Shown: positions 25,852 through 37,109, counted from the stretch's first letter. The stretch: 64,000 bases of DNA from Bradyrhizobium sp. ISRA430 (GCF_029909975.1 NZ_CP094516.1:5952001-6016000), one strand, 5' to 3'. The notes: generated from the sequence alone by a model not told the origin. Translations and numbers: made by a program.

Positions 25852-27480
25852 ATGTCGACGACCTCGATCCCATCTGCCAGAGCGCGCGCGAAGACCCGGG
25901 TGAGCTTTGGCCGCTTCAAAGCCTGGCTGGTTGCCTGCGCGACCCGCCCCGAGGCCAGCCTGTGGCTGGTGATCCAGCTTGCCATCCTGCATGCGGTGCT
26001 CTGGACCTTCATCCTGATCAATCTCAAGGCGGCACAGGACGTTCATATGGACGTCGCAGAAGCCTATGCCTGGGGCCAGAAATTCCTGTTCGGCTACGGC
26101 AAGCACCCGCCGCTGTCGGGCTGGATCGCCGGCCTCTGGTTCAAGGCGTTCCCGGCGACGGACTGGGCGACCTACGCGCTCGCGATGGCGACCGTCAGCG
26201 TCGGCATGGTGATCTGCTGGCTCGTCGCACTGCGCGTGGTGGACGCCAGGCGCGCGTTCCTGGTCGTGGTGATGGTCGCGCTCTATCCGATCTTCAATTT
26301 CAAGGGGTTCAAGTACAACGCGGACCTGCTGCAACTCGTCACCCTGCCGCTCGTCGTGCTCGCCTATCTCAACGCGTTCGAGAAGCGGAGCTGGCAGTCC
26401 GGATTCTTTCTCGGGCTTGCCGGTGCGCTGGCGCTGATGACCAAGTATTGGGTGCTGACCATGATCGGCGCCATCGGGCTTGCGGCGCTGCTCCATCCGG
26501 AGCGGCTGAAGTTCCTGCGTTCGCCGGCGCCCTGGGTTGCGATCGCGACGCTTCTCGTCGCGATGATCCCGCACATCATCTGGCTGGCGGAAGCGCATTT
26601 CGTCCCGCTGACCTATGCGGGGGATACCTATAGTCTCGAAGGACACGAGAGCTACGTGCGGCAGCTCGTGTTCGGCTACGTCCTGCACAACGTCGCGCTG
26701 CTGGCCTTGCCGGTCGCGCTGGCTGCGCTCGCCATCGCGCTGGTGCCGCCGTGGTTCACGCTGCTCCTGCGCGCGCCCTTGCGCATTGTCACACGGGCCT
26801 GGGCGCGCGGCGCCAATTCCGGCGTCGACCGTTCGCAGGCGCTGAATGTCTGGATCATCCAGATCATCGTCGCGCTCGGCCCGCCGCTCGGCGCGCTCGC
26901 CTTCAGCGTCTACCTGAAGACCGATTGGGGCATATCGCTGTTTTTCCTGGTGCCGCTGGCGCTGGTCGCCATCCCTGCGCTGCGGGTGCAGGGCGCAAGC
27001 CTGTTCAACATCGCCGCGATCTGGCTCGTGCTCAGCGTCGCGACGCTCGCCGCCTCGCCATGGATTGCAACGCGCGAGATGGCCGCCAATGCCGGCAACA
27101 CGGCGACCTATGGCGCGCGCTCGGAGCTTGCGCGCGAATTGACGCACGCCTGGCATACCCGTTTCGCCTCGCGCTGGCCGGTGGTCGCCGGCACCATGGA
27201 AACCATCCAGCCGATGGTGTTCTACAGCCAGGATCATCCGAGCCCGTTCACGCCGAACGAAGCCTGGAGCTCGGGGCTGACCTCGCTGGAGGACGTCAAG
27301 AAGGAGGGCTTCATCGGCGTGTTCGATACGACCGATCCTCGCCTGCCTGCGTTCGAGAAATGGATGTCGGAAACCGCGCCGAATGCCGAGCGCATGGTGA
27401 TGACGACACGGCGCTTCACCCACGGCAAGGCCGGCCCGGCAATGACCTGGAACGTCTACATCGCGCCGCCGGCGAAGTGA
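25852..27480 (+). CDS. GT39-like membrane glycosyltransferase (ArnT/PMT family)
   Basis: The 542-residue membrane protein has about ten to eleven helices and the PMT/ArnT start of the first periplasmic loop: DVHMDVAEAYAWGQ, with the catalytic-type acidic pair, then YGKHPPLSGWIAGLWF. This family transfers sugars from a polyprenyl-phosphate donor to lipid A, proteins or other glycans outside the inner membrane. The acceptor is unknown. A soluble C-terminal part (about 430-542) is periplasmic. It is divergent from lepA (114 bp) and convergent with ptsH. Confidence 0.85.
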   Translation: MSTTSIPSARARAKTRVSFGRFKAWLVACATRPEASLWLVIQLAILHAVLWTFILINLKAAQDVHMDVAEAYAWGQKFLFGYGKHPPLSGWIAGLWFKAFPATDWATYALAMATVSVGMVICWLVALRVVDARRAFLVVVMVALYPIFNFKGFKYNADLLQLVTLPLVVLAYLNAFEKRSWQSGFFLGLAGALALMTKYWVLTMIGAIGLAALLHPERLKFLRSPAPWVAIATLLVAMIPHIIWLAEAHFVPLTYAGDTYSLEGHESYVRQLVFGYVLHNVALLALPVALAALAIALVPPWFTLLLRAPLRIVTRAWARGANSGVDRSQALNVWIIQIIVALGPPLGALAFSVYLKTDWGISLFFLVPLALVAIPALRVQGASLFNIAAIWLVLSVATLAASPWIATREMAANAGNTATYGARSELARELTHAWHTRFASRWPVVAGTMETIQPMVFYSQDHPSPFTPNEAWSSGLTSLEDVKKEGFIGVFDTTDPRLPAFEKWMSETAPNAERMVMTTRRFTHGKAGPAMTWNVYIAPPAK

Positions 27481-27488
27481 CGCCTTCA

Positions 27489-27512
27489 CCTCTCCCCGCA
27501 AGCGGGGCGAGG
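27489..27512. terminator. Hairpin between convergent genes (CTCTCCCC family)
   Basis: CCTCTCCCCGC...GCGGGGCGAGG forms a stem of about 11 bp with one mismatch, between the stop codons of the glycosyltransferase (27480) and ptsH (27532). It probably acts as a two-way transcription stop. Confidence 0.6.
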
Positions 27513-27531
27513 GCGCGCAGCCCAGCACGGG

Positions 27532-27858
27532 CTACGTCCCTTCCTCGTTGAACTTGCTCTCGACGAGTTCGGTAATCGCTGCGAGTGCAGCTTCAGCGTC
27601 GGTGCCGGCGGCCGCCACGGTGATGGTGGTGCCGGGGCCGGCAGCGAGCATCATCAGGCCCATGATCGAGGTGCCGCCGACGGTCTCGCCGCCGCGCGTC
27701 ACCCACACCTGCGCGTCGAAGCGCTCGACGGTCTGAACGAATTTTGCGGAGGCGCGGGCGTGCAGGCCGCGCTTGTTGATGATCAGAAGCTCTTTGGAGA
27801 TCGCTCCCGCGGGCACGCCTGTCCCGGCCTGGTTTCCGAGCGGCGCGTCGTCGCTCAT
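27532..27858 (-). CDS. ptsH: HPr, phosphocarrier protein of the PTS
   Basis: The 108-residue protein is HPr with an 18-residue N-terminal extension. The phospho-accepting His33 lies in GLHARAS and the regulatory serine, target of HPr kinase, in GGTSIMGLMML (Ser64). It passes phosphate from enzyme I to the EIIA encoded directly upstream. Its start overlaps the EIIA stop (TGA/ATG, 4 bp), so the two are translationally coupled. No sugar permease is in the window, which fits a regulatory nitrogen- or carbon-linked PTS. Confidence 0.95.
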   Translation of the reverse strand: MSDDAPLGNQAGTGVPAGAISKELLIINKRGLHARASAKFVQTVERFDAQVWVTRGGETVGGTSIMGLMMLAAGPGTTITVAAAGTDAEAALAAITELVESKFNEEGT

Positions 27859-28256
27859 TTGCCGGCGAGCACGCGGCTGGCGATGGTGACGTATTTGCGG
27901 CCCGCTTCCTGGGCCATCGCGATCGCGTCCGGCAACGAACGCTCCTCGCGAACCTTCGCGAGCTTCACCAGCATGGGAAGGTTGATGCCCGCGAGCACTT
28001 CGACCTTGGGCCGGCTCATGCAGGATATTGCCAAGTTGGAGGGCGTGCCGCCGAACATGTCGGTGAGGATCGCAACGCCGTCGCCGGAATCGACGCGGTT
28101 AACCGCCTCGATGATGTCGCTTCGACAGAGATCGGAATCATCCTCGGCGCCGATCGTGATCGCTTCGATTTGCTTTTGCGGACCCATGACATGTTCAAGC
28201 GCCGCCTTGAATTCGTCGGCAAGGCGCCCGTGGGTCACAAGTACTAGACCAATCAT
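27855..28256 (-). CDS. PTS EIIA component, mannose (ManX) family
   Basis: The 133-residue protein is a stand-alone EIIA of the mannose class. The N-terminal MIGLVLVTHG carries the phospho-accepting His9, and ILTDMFGGTPSNLA is the family's second signature. In alphaproteobacteria this protein receives phosphate from HPr and acts in regulation rather than transport, linked to HprK and the ChvG/ChvI system. I chose the ATG at 28256 because the fold begins there; an upstream start at 28313 adds 19 residues of no similarity. It lies 133 bp downstream of hprK in the same direction. Confidence 0.94.
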   Translation of the reverse strand: MIGLVLVTHGRLADEFKAALEHVMGPQKQIEAITIGAEDDSDLCRSDIIEAVNRVDSGDGVAILTDMFGGTPSNLAISCMSRPKVEVLAGINLPMLVKLAKVREERSLPDAIAMAQEAGRKYVTIASRVLAGK

Positions 28257-28389
28257 CGGAAAACTCCTCGCGGGCGCTCTTGGTGCGCCGCACGAACGCG
28301 CCACTTTGACCATCCAGAGCCCCTGCGCAAGAGGGGATGTTGCGTATCTCCCTGAATCTAGACGGATGGATGAGGGGAGCTGCGCCGGT

Positions 28390-28914
28390 CTATTCGGTCG
28401 CGATAGTGGGGTTCATATGGTTACCATTTCCCTTCAAACAATCGCCCGAAGGGTTAACGGAAGATGAACTTTTGGTAGTGGTCAAGGCTGCGACAACCAA
28501 AGGCAGCGGCGAATGGTCGCTGCCGACCGGGATTCGCGGTATTTCAACACCAAAAATGCGCGTTTTGAGCGCCTCGGGCGGTGGCAGGCGTTCGGCGTCC
28601 GGAGCGGCGAGATCGACCACGAGACCGACCGTCGCACGCTCCACGAAGTCGCAGCGGCGAATTCCGAGGCCACGGATCTCGATCAGGCCGGCCAACATGC
28701 GGGCAGGGCGGACCTCAATTTCGTTGCCGACTGTCGCCAGATGGACACGGTCATCGCCGACCAGAACGGCCGTTTCGACCACCCCGCTGCGCCCTGTCAT
28801 GATCAAATCAAAGGCAAGCCGCGACTTGCCGGAGCCCGAAGGCCCGCGGATCAGCACCGCCAAATTTCCCACTTTGACCGCGGAGGCGTGAACGCTCGGG
28901 CCGTCTTCGCTCAT
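28390..28914 (-). CDS. hprK: HPr kinase/phosphorylase, short (kinase-domain-only) form
   Basis: This enzyme phosphorylates and dephosphorylates the regulatory serine of HPr. The 174 residues correspond only to the C-terminal kinase domain of the about 310-residue Firmicute enzyme, as usual in alphaproteobacteria. Walker A is GPSGSGKS (24-31), the acidic pair is GDD (53-55) and the HprK signature is LIEIRGLGIRR (77-87). The C-terminal 25 residues are low-complexity. The start overlaps the chvG stop by 4 bp, coupling it to the sensor kinase and giving the order chvI-chvG-hprK-EIIA-ptsH. Confidence 0.93.
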   Translation of the reverse strand: MSEDGPSVHASAVKVGNLAVLIRGPSGSGKSRLAFDLIMTGRSGVVETAVLVGDDRVHLATVGNEIEVRPARMLAGLIEIRGLGIRRCDFVERATVGLVVDLAAPDAERLPPPEALKTRIFGVEIPRIPVGSDHSPLPLVVAALTTTKSSSSVNPSGDCLKGNGNHMNPTIATE

Positions 28915-30713
28915 AGCGCCGGCAACCTCACCACGAAGCGTGCGCCGGCAACCGTCGGGGCGCCGTCGGCGTCTGGCGGGCCTGCGCGGTTCTCCGCCCA
29001 GATGCGTCCGCCATGTGCATCGATGATCTGCTTGGAGATCGAAAGTCCGAGACCGGAGTTCTGGCCGAAGCCCTGATGCGGCCGGTCGGTGTAGAAGCGC
29101 TCGAAGATGCGCTCCAGCGCGTCCTCGCGGATGCCGGGGCCGTCGTCGTCGATCACGATCTCGATCTCGGCGCGCACGCGGCGGCAGGTGAGGCGCACCT
29201 TGCTGCCGCGCTCGGAGAAGGATTGCGCGTTGGAGAGCAGGTTGGAGACCACCTGTCCCAGCCGTGAATCATGACCGGGCACTGAAAAGTTGTCGGTCGG
29301 GCCACGGCCCTCGAAGCGCGCCTCGACCGCGACGTCGTGGCCGAGCTTGGTCTCGTTGGCGACCGAAACCAGCGTGCTCAAGAGGCGCCTGAGATCAACC
29401 GGAATCGCATCCTGCCGCTGCAGCTCGGCATCGAGCCGGCTTGCATCGGAAATGTCCGAGATCAGCCGGTCCAGCCGCTTGACGTCATGCTCGATCACCT
29501 CGAGCAGGCGTCCGCGGCTGTTCTCGTTGCGCGCCAGCGGCAGCGTCTCCACCGCGGAGCGCAGTGAGGTCAGCGGATTCTTCAGCTCATGGGCCACGTC
29601 GGCGGCGAACATCTCGATCGCCTCGATGCGGCTGTAGAGCGCATTCGTCATGTCGCGGAGCGCGCCGGAGAGATGGCCGATCTCGTCGCGGCGGCGGGTG
29701 AAGTCGGGAATCTCGACGCGGGTCTTGATGCGGCGGCGGACGCGCTCGGCGCTGTCGGCGAGCCGGCGCACGGGACCAGCGATCGTGCTTGCGAGCAGCA
29801 GCGACAGCATGATCATGACTGCGGCCGCGACGCCACCCACCTTCAGGATCGCGAGGCGTTCGGCGGTCACCATCTGGTCGATGTCGTCGCCCTGTGTCGA
29901 CAGCATCAGCGCGCCGTGGATGGCGCGTGAGCGCAGCACGGGGACTGCGACCGAGACGATCACCTCGCCGCGCGAATTGACCCGCACCATCGAGCGCTTC
30001 TGGCCTTGGAGCGCATCGGCCACCTCCGAATAGCCATTGCCGTTCTCCGGCCCGAGCTCGCGGTAGAGCGGCAGGTCGCCGCGGTTCAGCCAGGTGCGCA
30101 CCGCGACCATGCCGCGCTCGACGATGTTCGGCTTCTCGGCGGAGGGCGGCGGCAAATCGAGGCGCAGCACGTTCTCGAGGTTGCGGCTGTCGAGCAGCAG
30201 GCTGCCGTTCGGATCGTAGATGCGGGCGCGGGTCTTGGTCGGCGAGATCAGCGTGCGCAGCACCGGCGCCACGCGCTCCGGATTGATCGGGAAATCCAGC
30301 GGCGAATACTCGTCCGACCCACCATAGGTCTCGCCTGGCTTGAGGTCGAGCAGCCGGTCGGGATCGATGGTGATGGCGTTGGTCTGCACGGTGGCGGAGG
30401 CCGCGATTGCACCGGCGATGATTTCGGCCTGCACCAGGAGGCTCTGCGCGCGGGCGTCGATCAGGCCGGCGCGGAATTGCGAGAGATACAGGATGCTCGC
30501 GACCAGCGCGACGAGGCCCGCGAGGTTGAGCGAGACGATGCGGCGGGTCAGGCTCGAGAACGACAGAGCAAAGAAGAACTGCCCGGCGCGCTTGAGCCAG
30601 TTCAGCGGCCGCCAGCCTTGCGCGGGCGGCTTGTCCTCGACCGCACGATCCGGCACGCCGTGGATGGCGTCCTCGGCATTCACGCTCGAATGAGGCTGCG
30701 TTCGGTCAAGCAA
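28911..30713 (-). CDS. chvG: ChvG sensor histidine kinase
   Basis: The 600-residue inner-membrane kinase is the sensor of the ChvG/ChvI (ExoS/ChvI) pair, which responds to acid and envelope stress and controls surface polysaccharide and carbon genes. Membrane segments lie near 57-80 and 286-312, enclosing a periplasmic stimulus domain of about 200 residues. A HAMP linker follows, then the H-box DVAHELKNPLTSL with His375, an N-box (SNLLSNAQSF) and G-boxes (DDGPGI, GLGLSISKQI). It overlaps hprK by 4 bp. chvI lies 121 bp upstream, and that gap contains a 13-bp-stem hairpin. Confidence 0.95.
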   Translation of the reverse strand: MLDRTQPHSSVNAEDAIHGVPDRAVEDKPPAQGWRPLNWLKRAGQFFFALSFSSLTRRIVSLNLAGLVALVASILYLSQFRAGLIDARAQSLLVQAEIIAGAIAASATVQTNAITIDPDRLLDLKPGETYGGSDEYSPLDFPINPERVAPVLRTLISPTKTRARIYDPNGSLLLDSRNLENVLRLDLPPPSAEKPNIVERGMVAVRTWLNRGDLPLYRELGPENGNGYSEVADALQGQKRSMVRVNSRGEVIVSVAVPVLRSRAIHGALMLSTQGDDIDQMVTAERLAILKVGGVAAAVMIMLSLLLASTIAGPVRRLADSAERVRRRIKTRVEIPDFTRRRDEIGHLSGALRDMTNALYSRIEAIEMFAADVAHELKNPLTSLRSAVETLPLARNENSRGRLLEVIEHDVKRLDRLISDISDASRLDAELQRQDAIPVDLRRLLSTLVSVANETKLGHDVAVEARFEGRGPTDNFSVPGHDSRLGQVVSNLLSNAQSFSERGSKVRLTCRRVRAEIEIVIDDDGPGIREDALERIFERFYTDRPHQGFGQNSGLGLSISKQIIDAHGGRIWAENRAGPPDADGAPTVAGARFVVRLPAL

Positions 30714-30770
30714 TGCTTACGCCCGCGTTAGGTCAGCTCGTGCGATTGGGGGCCCCGCATCCTAGAACCA

Positions 30771-30799
30771 TATCGGTCCTGATGGAATCAGAACCGATA
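30771..30799. promoter_or_regulatory. Hairpin between chvI and chvG
   Basis: TATCGGTCCTGAT and ATCAGAACCGATA (12 of 13 positions paired) surround a 3-base loop. It has no adjacent T-run on the chvI/chvG strand, so it is not an ordinary terminator. An mRNA stability or processing element, or an operator, is possible. Confidence 0.5.
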
Positions 30800-30834
30800 C
30801 GGGCCCTGCAGCATTCATGAAGGCGTGCGCGCCT

Positions 30835-31536
30835 TTAGGCTTCCTTGAAACGGTAACCGACGCCGTACAGCGTCTCGATCATCTCGAACTCGTTGTCGAC
30901 CACCTTGAACTTCTTGCGCAGCCGCTTGATGTGGCTGTCGATGGTGCGGTCGTCGACATAGACTTGATCGTCATAGGCGGCGTCCATCAGCGCGTTGCGG
31001 CTCTTCACCACGCCGGGCCGCGTTGCCAGGGCCTGGAGGATGAGGAATTCGGTCACCGTCAGCGTCACCGGCTCGTTCTTCCAGGTGCAGGTATGCCGCT
31101 CGGGATCCATGCGCAGCAGGCCGCGATCGAGTGCCTTGGCGTCGTTCTCCTTCGGCACGGCGGCCGGATCCTTCGGCGCTGAGCGGCGCAGCACCGCCTT
31201 GACGCGCTCGACCAGAAGCCGCTGCGAGAACGGTTTGCGGATGAAATCATCGGCGCCCATCTTGAGGCCGAACAATTCGTCGATCTCTTCATCCTTGGAG
31301 GTGAGGAAAATCACCGGCAGGTCGGACTTCTGCCGCAGCCGCCGCAGCGTCTCCATGCCGTCCATGCGCGGCATCTTGATGTCGAGGATGGCAAGATCCG
31401 GTTGAGTGGTGCGGAAACCATCGAGCGCGGAGGCACCGTCGGTGTAAGTCATGATGCGGTAGCCTTCGGCTTCCAGCGCGATCGAGACGGATGTGAGAAT
31501 GTTGCGGTCGTCGTCGACCAAAGCGATTGTGGGCAT
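30835..31536 (-). CDS. chvI: ChvI response regulator (OmpR family)
   Basis: The 233-residue DNA-binding partner of ChvG. The receiver domain (about 1-120) begins [14 protein letters not shown] and has the phospho-acceptor Asp52 in [13 protein letters not shown]. The winged-helix DNA-binding domain (about 140-230) ends [12 protein letters not shown] chose the ATG at 31536, at the natural start of the receiver; an upstream start at 31611 would add 25 basic residues. It heads the chvI-chvG-hprK-EIIA-ptsH block and is divergent from hugZ. The ChvI direct-repeat target was not recognised in its own upstream region. Confidence 0.96.
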   Translation of the reverse strand: MPTIALVDDDRNILTSVSIALEAEGYRIMTYTDGASALDGFRTTQPDLAILDIKMPRMDGMETLRRLRQKSDLPVIFLTSKDEEIDELFGLKMGADDFIRKPFSQRLLVERVKAVLRRSAPKDPAAVPKENDAKALDRGLLRMDPERHTCTWKNEPVTLTVTEFLILQALATRPGVVKSRNALMDAAYDDQVYVDDRTIDSHIKRLRKKFKVVDNEFEMIETLYGVGYRFKEA

Positions 31537-31681
31537 GAGCCTCTGCTTTCTGCTTTCCGTTTTGGGTCGTGGCTTGAAACGGCGAGCAATCCAGTGATGC
31601 GCCGCATACATGGGTCCCGAACTCGGGGTTCGACAAGGTCAACGAGCAATGCAAGCTGGGCTGAAGTGTGACCAAGTTCCA

Positions 31682-31709
31682 CGAAACACGGCAAATTTGC
31701 CGTGTTTCG
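31682..31709. promoter_or_regulatory. Perfect 28-bp palindrome between chvI and hugZ
   Basis: CGAAACACGGCAAA is followed directly by its exact reverse complement, with no spacer. It lies 146 bp upstream of chvI and 68 bp upstream of the hugZ-like gene. A palindrome with no loop suits a dimeric DNA-binding protein better than a terminator. Confidence 0.65.
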
Positions 31710-31777
31710 ACCCATAACCGGACCCTCGTTTACCCGAAAAAAGGCCTCCCTTGCAACCACCCGAGCCGAGAAAGCCG

Positions 31778-32512
31778 ATGCAACCGACCCCCGATTTCGA
31801 CCCCGCAAAGCTCGCCAAATCGCTGCTGCGGCGTTCCCGTCAGGGCGCCCTGGCAACGCTGATGGCCGGCAGCGGTGATCCCTATTGCTCGCTGGTCAAT
31901 CTGGCGAGCCATCCTGATGGTGCTCCGATCCTGCTGATCTCGCGCCTCGCCGTTCACACCAGGAACATCCTCGCCGACGCCAGGGTCTCCCTGATGCTGG
32001 ACGAGCGCGCCCCCGGCGATCCCCTGGAGGGGGCCCGGATCATGCTCTCGGGCCGAGCCGAACAGGTCGATGCCGAAAGGGAATTGCTGCAGCGGCGCTA
32101 TCTCAATGCTCATCCGTCGGCGGAGGCCTTTGTTTCTTTTAACGATTTCTCCTTCTTTCGGATTCGACCCACGGGAACCCATCTGGTAGCGGGCTTCGGC
32201 CGTATCATCGATCTCAAGCCGGAGCAGTTCCTTACGGATCTCGCCGGGGCCGAGGACCTGCTGGACGCGGAAGAGGCGGCCGTCGCGCACATGAATGCCG
32301 ATCACCGCGACACCATGAATCTCTACGCGACAAAGCTTCTCAATAGTGCCGCGGGAAACTGGCGCTGCAGCGGCTGCGATCCCGAAGGGCTCGATATGCA
32401 GACAGCGCAGACCGTGCTGCGGCTGGAGTTCCCGGAGCGTGTCACCAGCGGCGTCGCATTGCGCAAGATGCTGGTCAGGCTTGCGGGCGAAGCGCGGGCG
32501 AAGGCGGAGTAG
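31778..32512 (+). CDS. HugZ-family / pyridoxamine-oxidase-fold protein with DUF2470
   Basis: The 244 residues contain an N-terminal flavin-reductase-like split barrel (about 10-150; RRSRQGALATLM...YCSLVNLASHPDGAPILLIS) and a C-terminal DUF2470 domain (about 160-240; HMNADHRDTMNLYA). This pairing occurs in HugZ-type haem-binding/degrading proteins and in general 'pyridoxamine phosphate oxidase-like' proteins. The reaction here is not established. I chose the ATG at 31778, just before the domain; an upstream TTG at 31751 is possible. It is divergent from chvI and 88 bp ahead of the TPR-CHAT gene. Confidence 0.83.
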   Translation: MQPTPDFDPAKLAKSLLRRSRQGALATLMAGSGDPYCSLVNLASHPDGAPILLISRLAVHTRNILADARVSLMLDERAPGDPLEGARIMLSGRAEQVDAERELLQRRYLNAHPSAEAFVSFNDFSFFRIRPTGTHLVAGFGRIIDLKPEQFLTDLAGAEDLLDAEEAAVAHMNADHRDTMNLYATKLLNSAAGNWRCSGCDPEGLDMQTAQTVLRLEFPERVTSGVALRKMLVRLAGEARAKAE

Positions 32513-32600
32513 CTGCGACAAATTGAACGCCCCGGCGCATCGCTGCGACCCAACACGGTGTCGGCCGGACGTGGCCGGCGGTCGCCAGCCGAGAGGTTTC

Positions 32601-35191
32601 ATGACAGGTCGCCGTTTGACGCTGGTCGCCGGCTTGGCGCTCGCGCTCGCCGCATCGCTGGCAACGCCCGGCCTTGCCCAGAAGGGTGATCTCTCTGCTC
32701 AGAGCGCGCGGATCAACGCGCTCAGGAGCGCCGGCAAATATCCCGAGGCGCTGCCGCTGGCGCAGGCGATGGTGGCGAACCTCGAGAAGACAAATAACAG
32801 CCGCGACCTCGCGGCGGCGCTCAACAATCTCGCGCAGATATATGCAGACCAGGGCCGCGACGATCAGGCGGAGCCGCTCTACAAGCGCGCCATCGCGCTG
32901 ATGGAGAAGGGCGCCGGTCTCGACAGCGTCGAGATCGCGCCAGTGCTCAACAACCTCGCCGCGCTTGACCAGCGGCAGAGCCGCTTTGTCGAGGCCGAAC
33001 CGTTGTTCAAGCGCGCGCTCGCCATTCGCGAAAAGTCGCTGTCGCGCGAGCACCCTGATGTCGGCCAGTCCCTCAACAATCTCGCCACGTTCTATGTGAA
33101 GCAGGAGCGCCATGCGGACGCCGAGCCACTGTTCCGGCAGGCACTCGCGATCTACCAGAAGGTCGGCGGCCCCGAGCATCCGGCGGTCGCGACGCTCCTC
33201 AACAATCTCGGCCAGCTCGATCGCGACCTGAATCGCTATGCGGACGCCGAGGCGCCGATCAAGCGCTCGCTCGCGATTCGCGAAAAGGTGCTGGGGCCGG
33301 ATCACCCCGACGTCGCGCGCTCCCTGAACAATCTTGCCGGACTCTACGAGCATCAGCGCCGCTACACTGAGGCCGAGCCGCTCTATCGGCGCGCGCTGGC
33401 GATCCGCGAGCGTGCGCTTGGGCCCGATCATCCTGACGTCGCGACCTCGACCGGAAATCTCGCCTATTTCCTGTACGTGTCCGGGAACACCGCCGACGCT
33501 TTGCCGTTCGCGGAAAAGACGCTTCGCAACAATCGCGCGCAGTTACGCGTCGTGCTGCCGATCCTGTTCGCCGCGCGAGAGCAATCTCTGTTGCCCGCGG
33601 ACAAGTCCCTGGACGATGCGCTCGCCGCGATCCAGCGCGGCACGCAATCTTCCGCAGCCTTCGCCGTCAACAAGCTCGCGGTGCGCCTCGCCGCCGGCAG
33701 CGATCGGCTCGCCGAACTCGTGCGCAGCGATCAGGATCTTGCGGCTGAGGCCGAGACGCTCGACAAGGCCATCGTTGCCGCGGTGTCGAAACCCTCCACC
33801 CAGCGCGACGTCGCCGCCGAGCAGCGCAGCCGCGCGCGGCTCGTGGGAATCGCGAACGAGCGTTCAGGCTTACAGAAGACGCTCGCCGTCGAATTCCCCG
33901 ACTACGCCTCGCTCTCCAATCCGCTGCCGCTGACGGCGAAGGATATTCAGGCATTGCTATCAGCCGACGAGGCGATGGTGCTCTATTCCGTCGTCGACGA
34001 GCGGAGCTATGTCATCGCGATCACGCGCGAGGACGTCGACTGGAAGGAAATTTCGCTCGGTGCCGATTCGCTGGCGCTGAAATTGTCCGCCTTCCGCCGA
34101 GGGCTCGATGTCGGCAAGGCACGCGATGCATCGGGCAAGTCGGGATTGTTCGACCTTGCGCTCGCCAACGAGCTCTATGTCGCACTGCTCGGTCCGGTCG
34201 AGGCGTTGACGAAGGACAAGCGCAGCCTGCTGGTGGTGCCCTCCGGCGCGTTGACCGCATTGCCGTTTCATTTGCTTGTCACGGAGAAGCCGCAAGCTGC
34301 CATTCCCGATAAGCTCGAAGGTTATCGCAGCGCCGCCTGGCTGTTGCGGCGTCAGGCGGTTTCTGTCCTGCCGTCGGTGGTCAGCCTAAAATCGCTGCGC
34401 GCCTTTGCACGCAACAATCAGGGTGCCAAGCCGATGACCGGCTTTGGCGATCCTGTGTTCAACCCTGCCGAAGCCGGGACGGCCGACCGTCGCGCAAGCG
34501 GAAAGGTTGCGGCGCGCAGTCTGGCGGCTGTCGCCTATACCGACTTCTGGCGCGGTGCGGGCGTCGATCGTGCACGGCTTTCGCAAGCGCTGCCGCGGCT
34601 TCCCGACACCGCGGACGAGCTCAATGCCGTGGCGAAGGATGTCGGTGCGACTGAAGCCGATATCCATCTCGGGCGCGATGCCAGCGAGACGACGCTCAAG
34701 CGCGCAGCGCTTGCTCAATACAGCATCATCTATTTTGCAACCCATGGCCTCGTCGCCGGCGACGTCAAGGGACTGGGCGAGCCTTCGCTCGCGCTCTCCA
34801 TCCCCGACCAGCCTCCGAGCTCGACGACGGTCTGCTCACCGCGAGCGAAGTAGCTTCGCTCAAGCTCAATGCGGATTGGGTGGTGCTGTCGGCGTGCAAT
34901 ACGATTGCCGGCGACAGGCCGGGCGCCGAGGCGCTGTCGGGATTGGCGCGCTCGTTCTTCTACGCCGGGGCCCGCGCACTGCTGGTCTCGCATTGGGCGG
35001 TCGACTCGGAAGCTGCCACACGCTTGACCACGTCGACTTTCGATTTGCTCAAGAGCGAACCGGGAATGGGGCGCGCTGAAGCCTTGCGGCGCGCGATGCT
35101 GGCCTATCTCGACGACGGATCGTCACCGCGCAATGCATATCCCGCTATCTGGGCACCGTTCGCACTCATCGGCGAAGGTGCAGTACAGTAG
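32601..35191 (+). pseudogene. Exported TPR-CHAT protease-like gene with a frameshift
   Basis: The frame starting at 32601 (GAGAGG site upstream) encodes a signal peptide (residues 1-26, ending in GLAQ). It continues with a series of 42-residue TPRs of the kinesin-light-chain type (about 48-313, e.g. DHPDVARSLNNLAGLYEHQ) and a CHAT domain from about 434. The catalytic His715 (YFATHGLV) is in this frame, which stops at 34853. The rest of CHAT continues in the +2 frame with Cys in [10 protein letters not shown] (codon 34895-34897). One missing base near 34812-34814 would restore [15 protein letters not shown] proteins are caspase-like peptidases; as written, the two catalytic residues cannot be on one chain. 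A sequencing error is the alternative. Confidence 0.8.
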
Positions 35192-35236
35192 ATTGCCCCC
35201 ATGATTGTGCGTCGCAAAAACACCGGATAACGCTGA

Positions 35237-35258
35237 ATCGCGCGTTTGGTTGCGCGAT
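35237..35258. other. Inverted repeat upstream of pckA
   Basis: ATCGCGC (35237-35243) and GCGCGAT (35252-35258) flank an 8-base loop 46 bp after the TPR-CHAT stop and 216 bp before pckA. It could be a weak terminator or part of the pckA control region. The rest of the 282-bp gap shows nothing I recognise. Confidence 0.35.
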
Positions 35259-35460
35259 CATCCGCGAATTTTTGATGCGCCTGCTCAGAGCTGACATGCG
35301 CGACGTTTGGCGCGGTCCTTGAATAAACCAATTCCTGCGGGATCAGCTTGGCAACGCCAGCGTTCATCATTATTAGGTCGCCCAGCCGAGGCCGGATGGC
35401 CTATTATTCACGGTGACCGCGATGGCGCCAAACTTGGTCGCGCTGAGTGTCGCGGGTTCT

Positions 35461-35466
35461 AGGAGG
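35461..35466 (+). promoter_or_regulatory. Ribosome binding site fixing the pckA GTG start
   Basis: A perfect AGGAGG lies 7 bases before the GTG at 35474. This decides for that start over the upstream in-frame start at 35447. Confidence 0.85.
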
Positions 35467-35473
35467 ATTCTTC

Positions 35474-37090
<1,617 letters not shown>

Positions 37091-37109
37091 CTTTGTTCAA
37101 CGGAAATGC

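Noticed and set aside
31612..31777. ChvI direct-repeat binding sites upstream of chvI
   Set aside because: I could not find convincing direct repeats of the published type; only the 28-bp palindrome stands out.
35447..35473. Earlier pckA start at 35447
   Set aside because: A perfect AGGAGG lies inside this stretch, 7 bases before the GTG at 35474, so translation should begin there.
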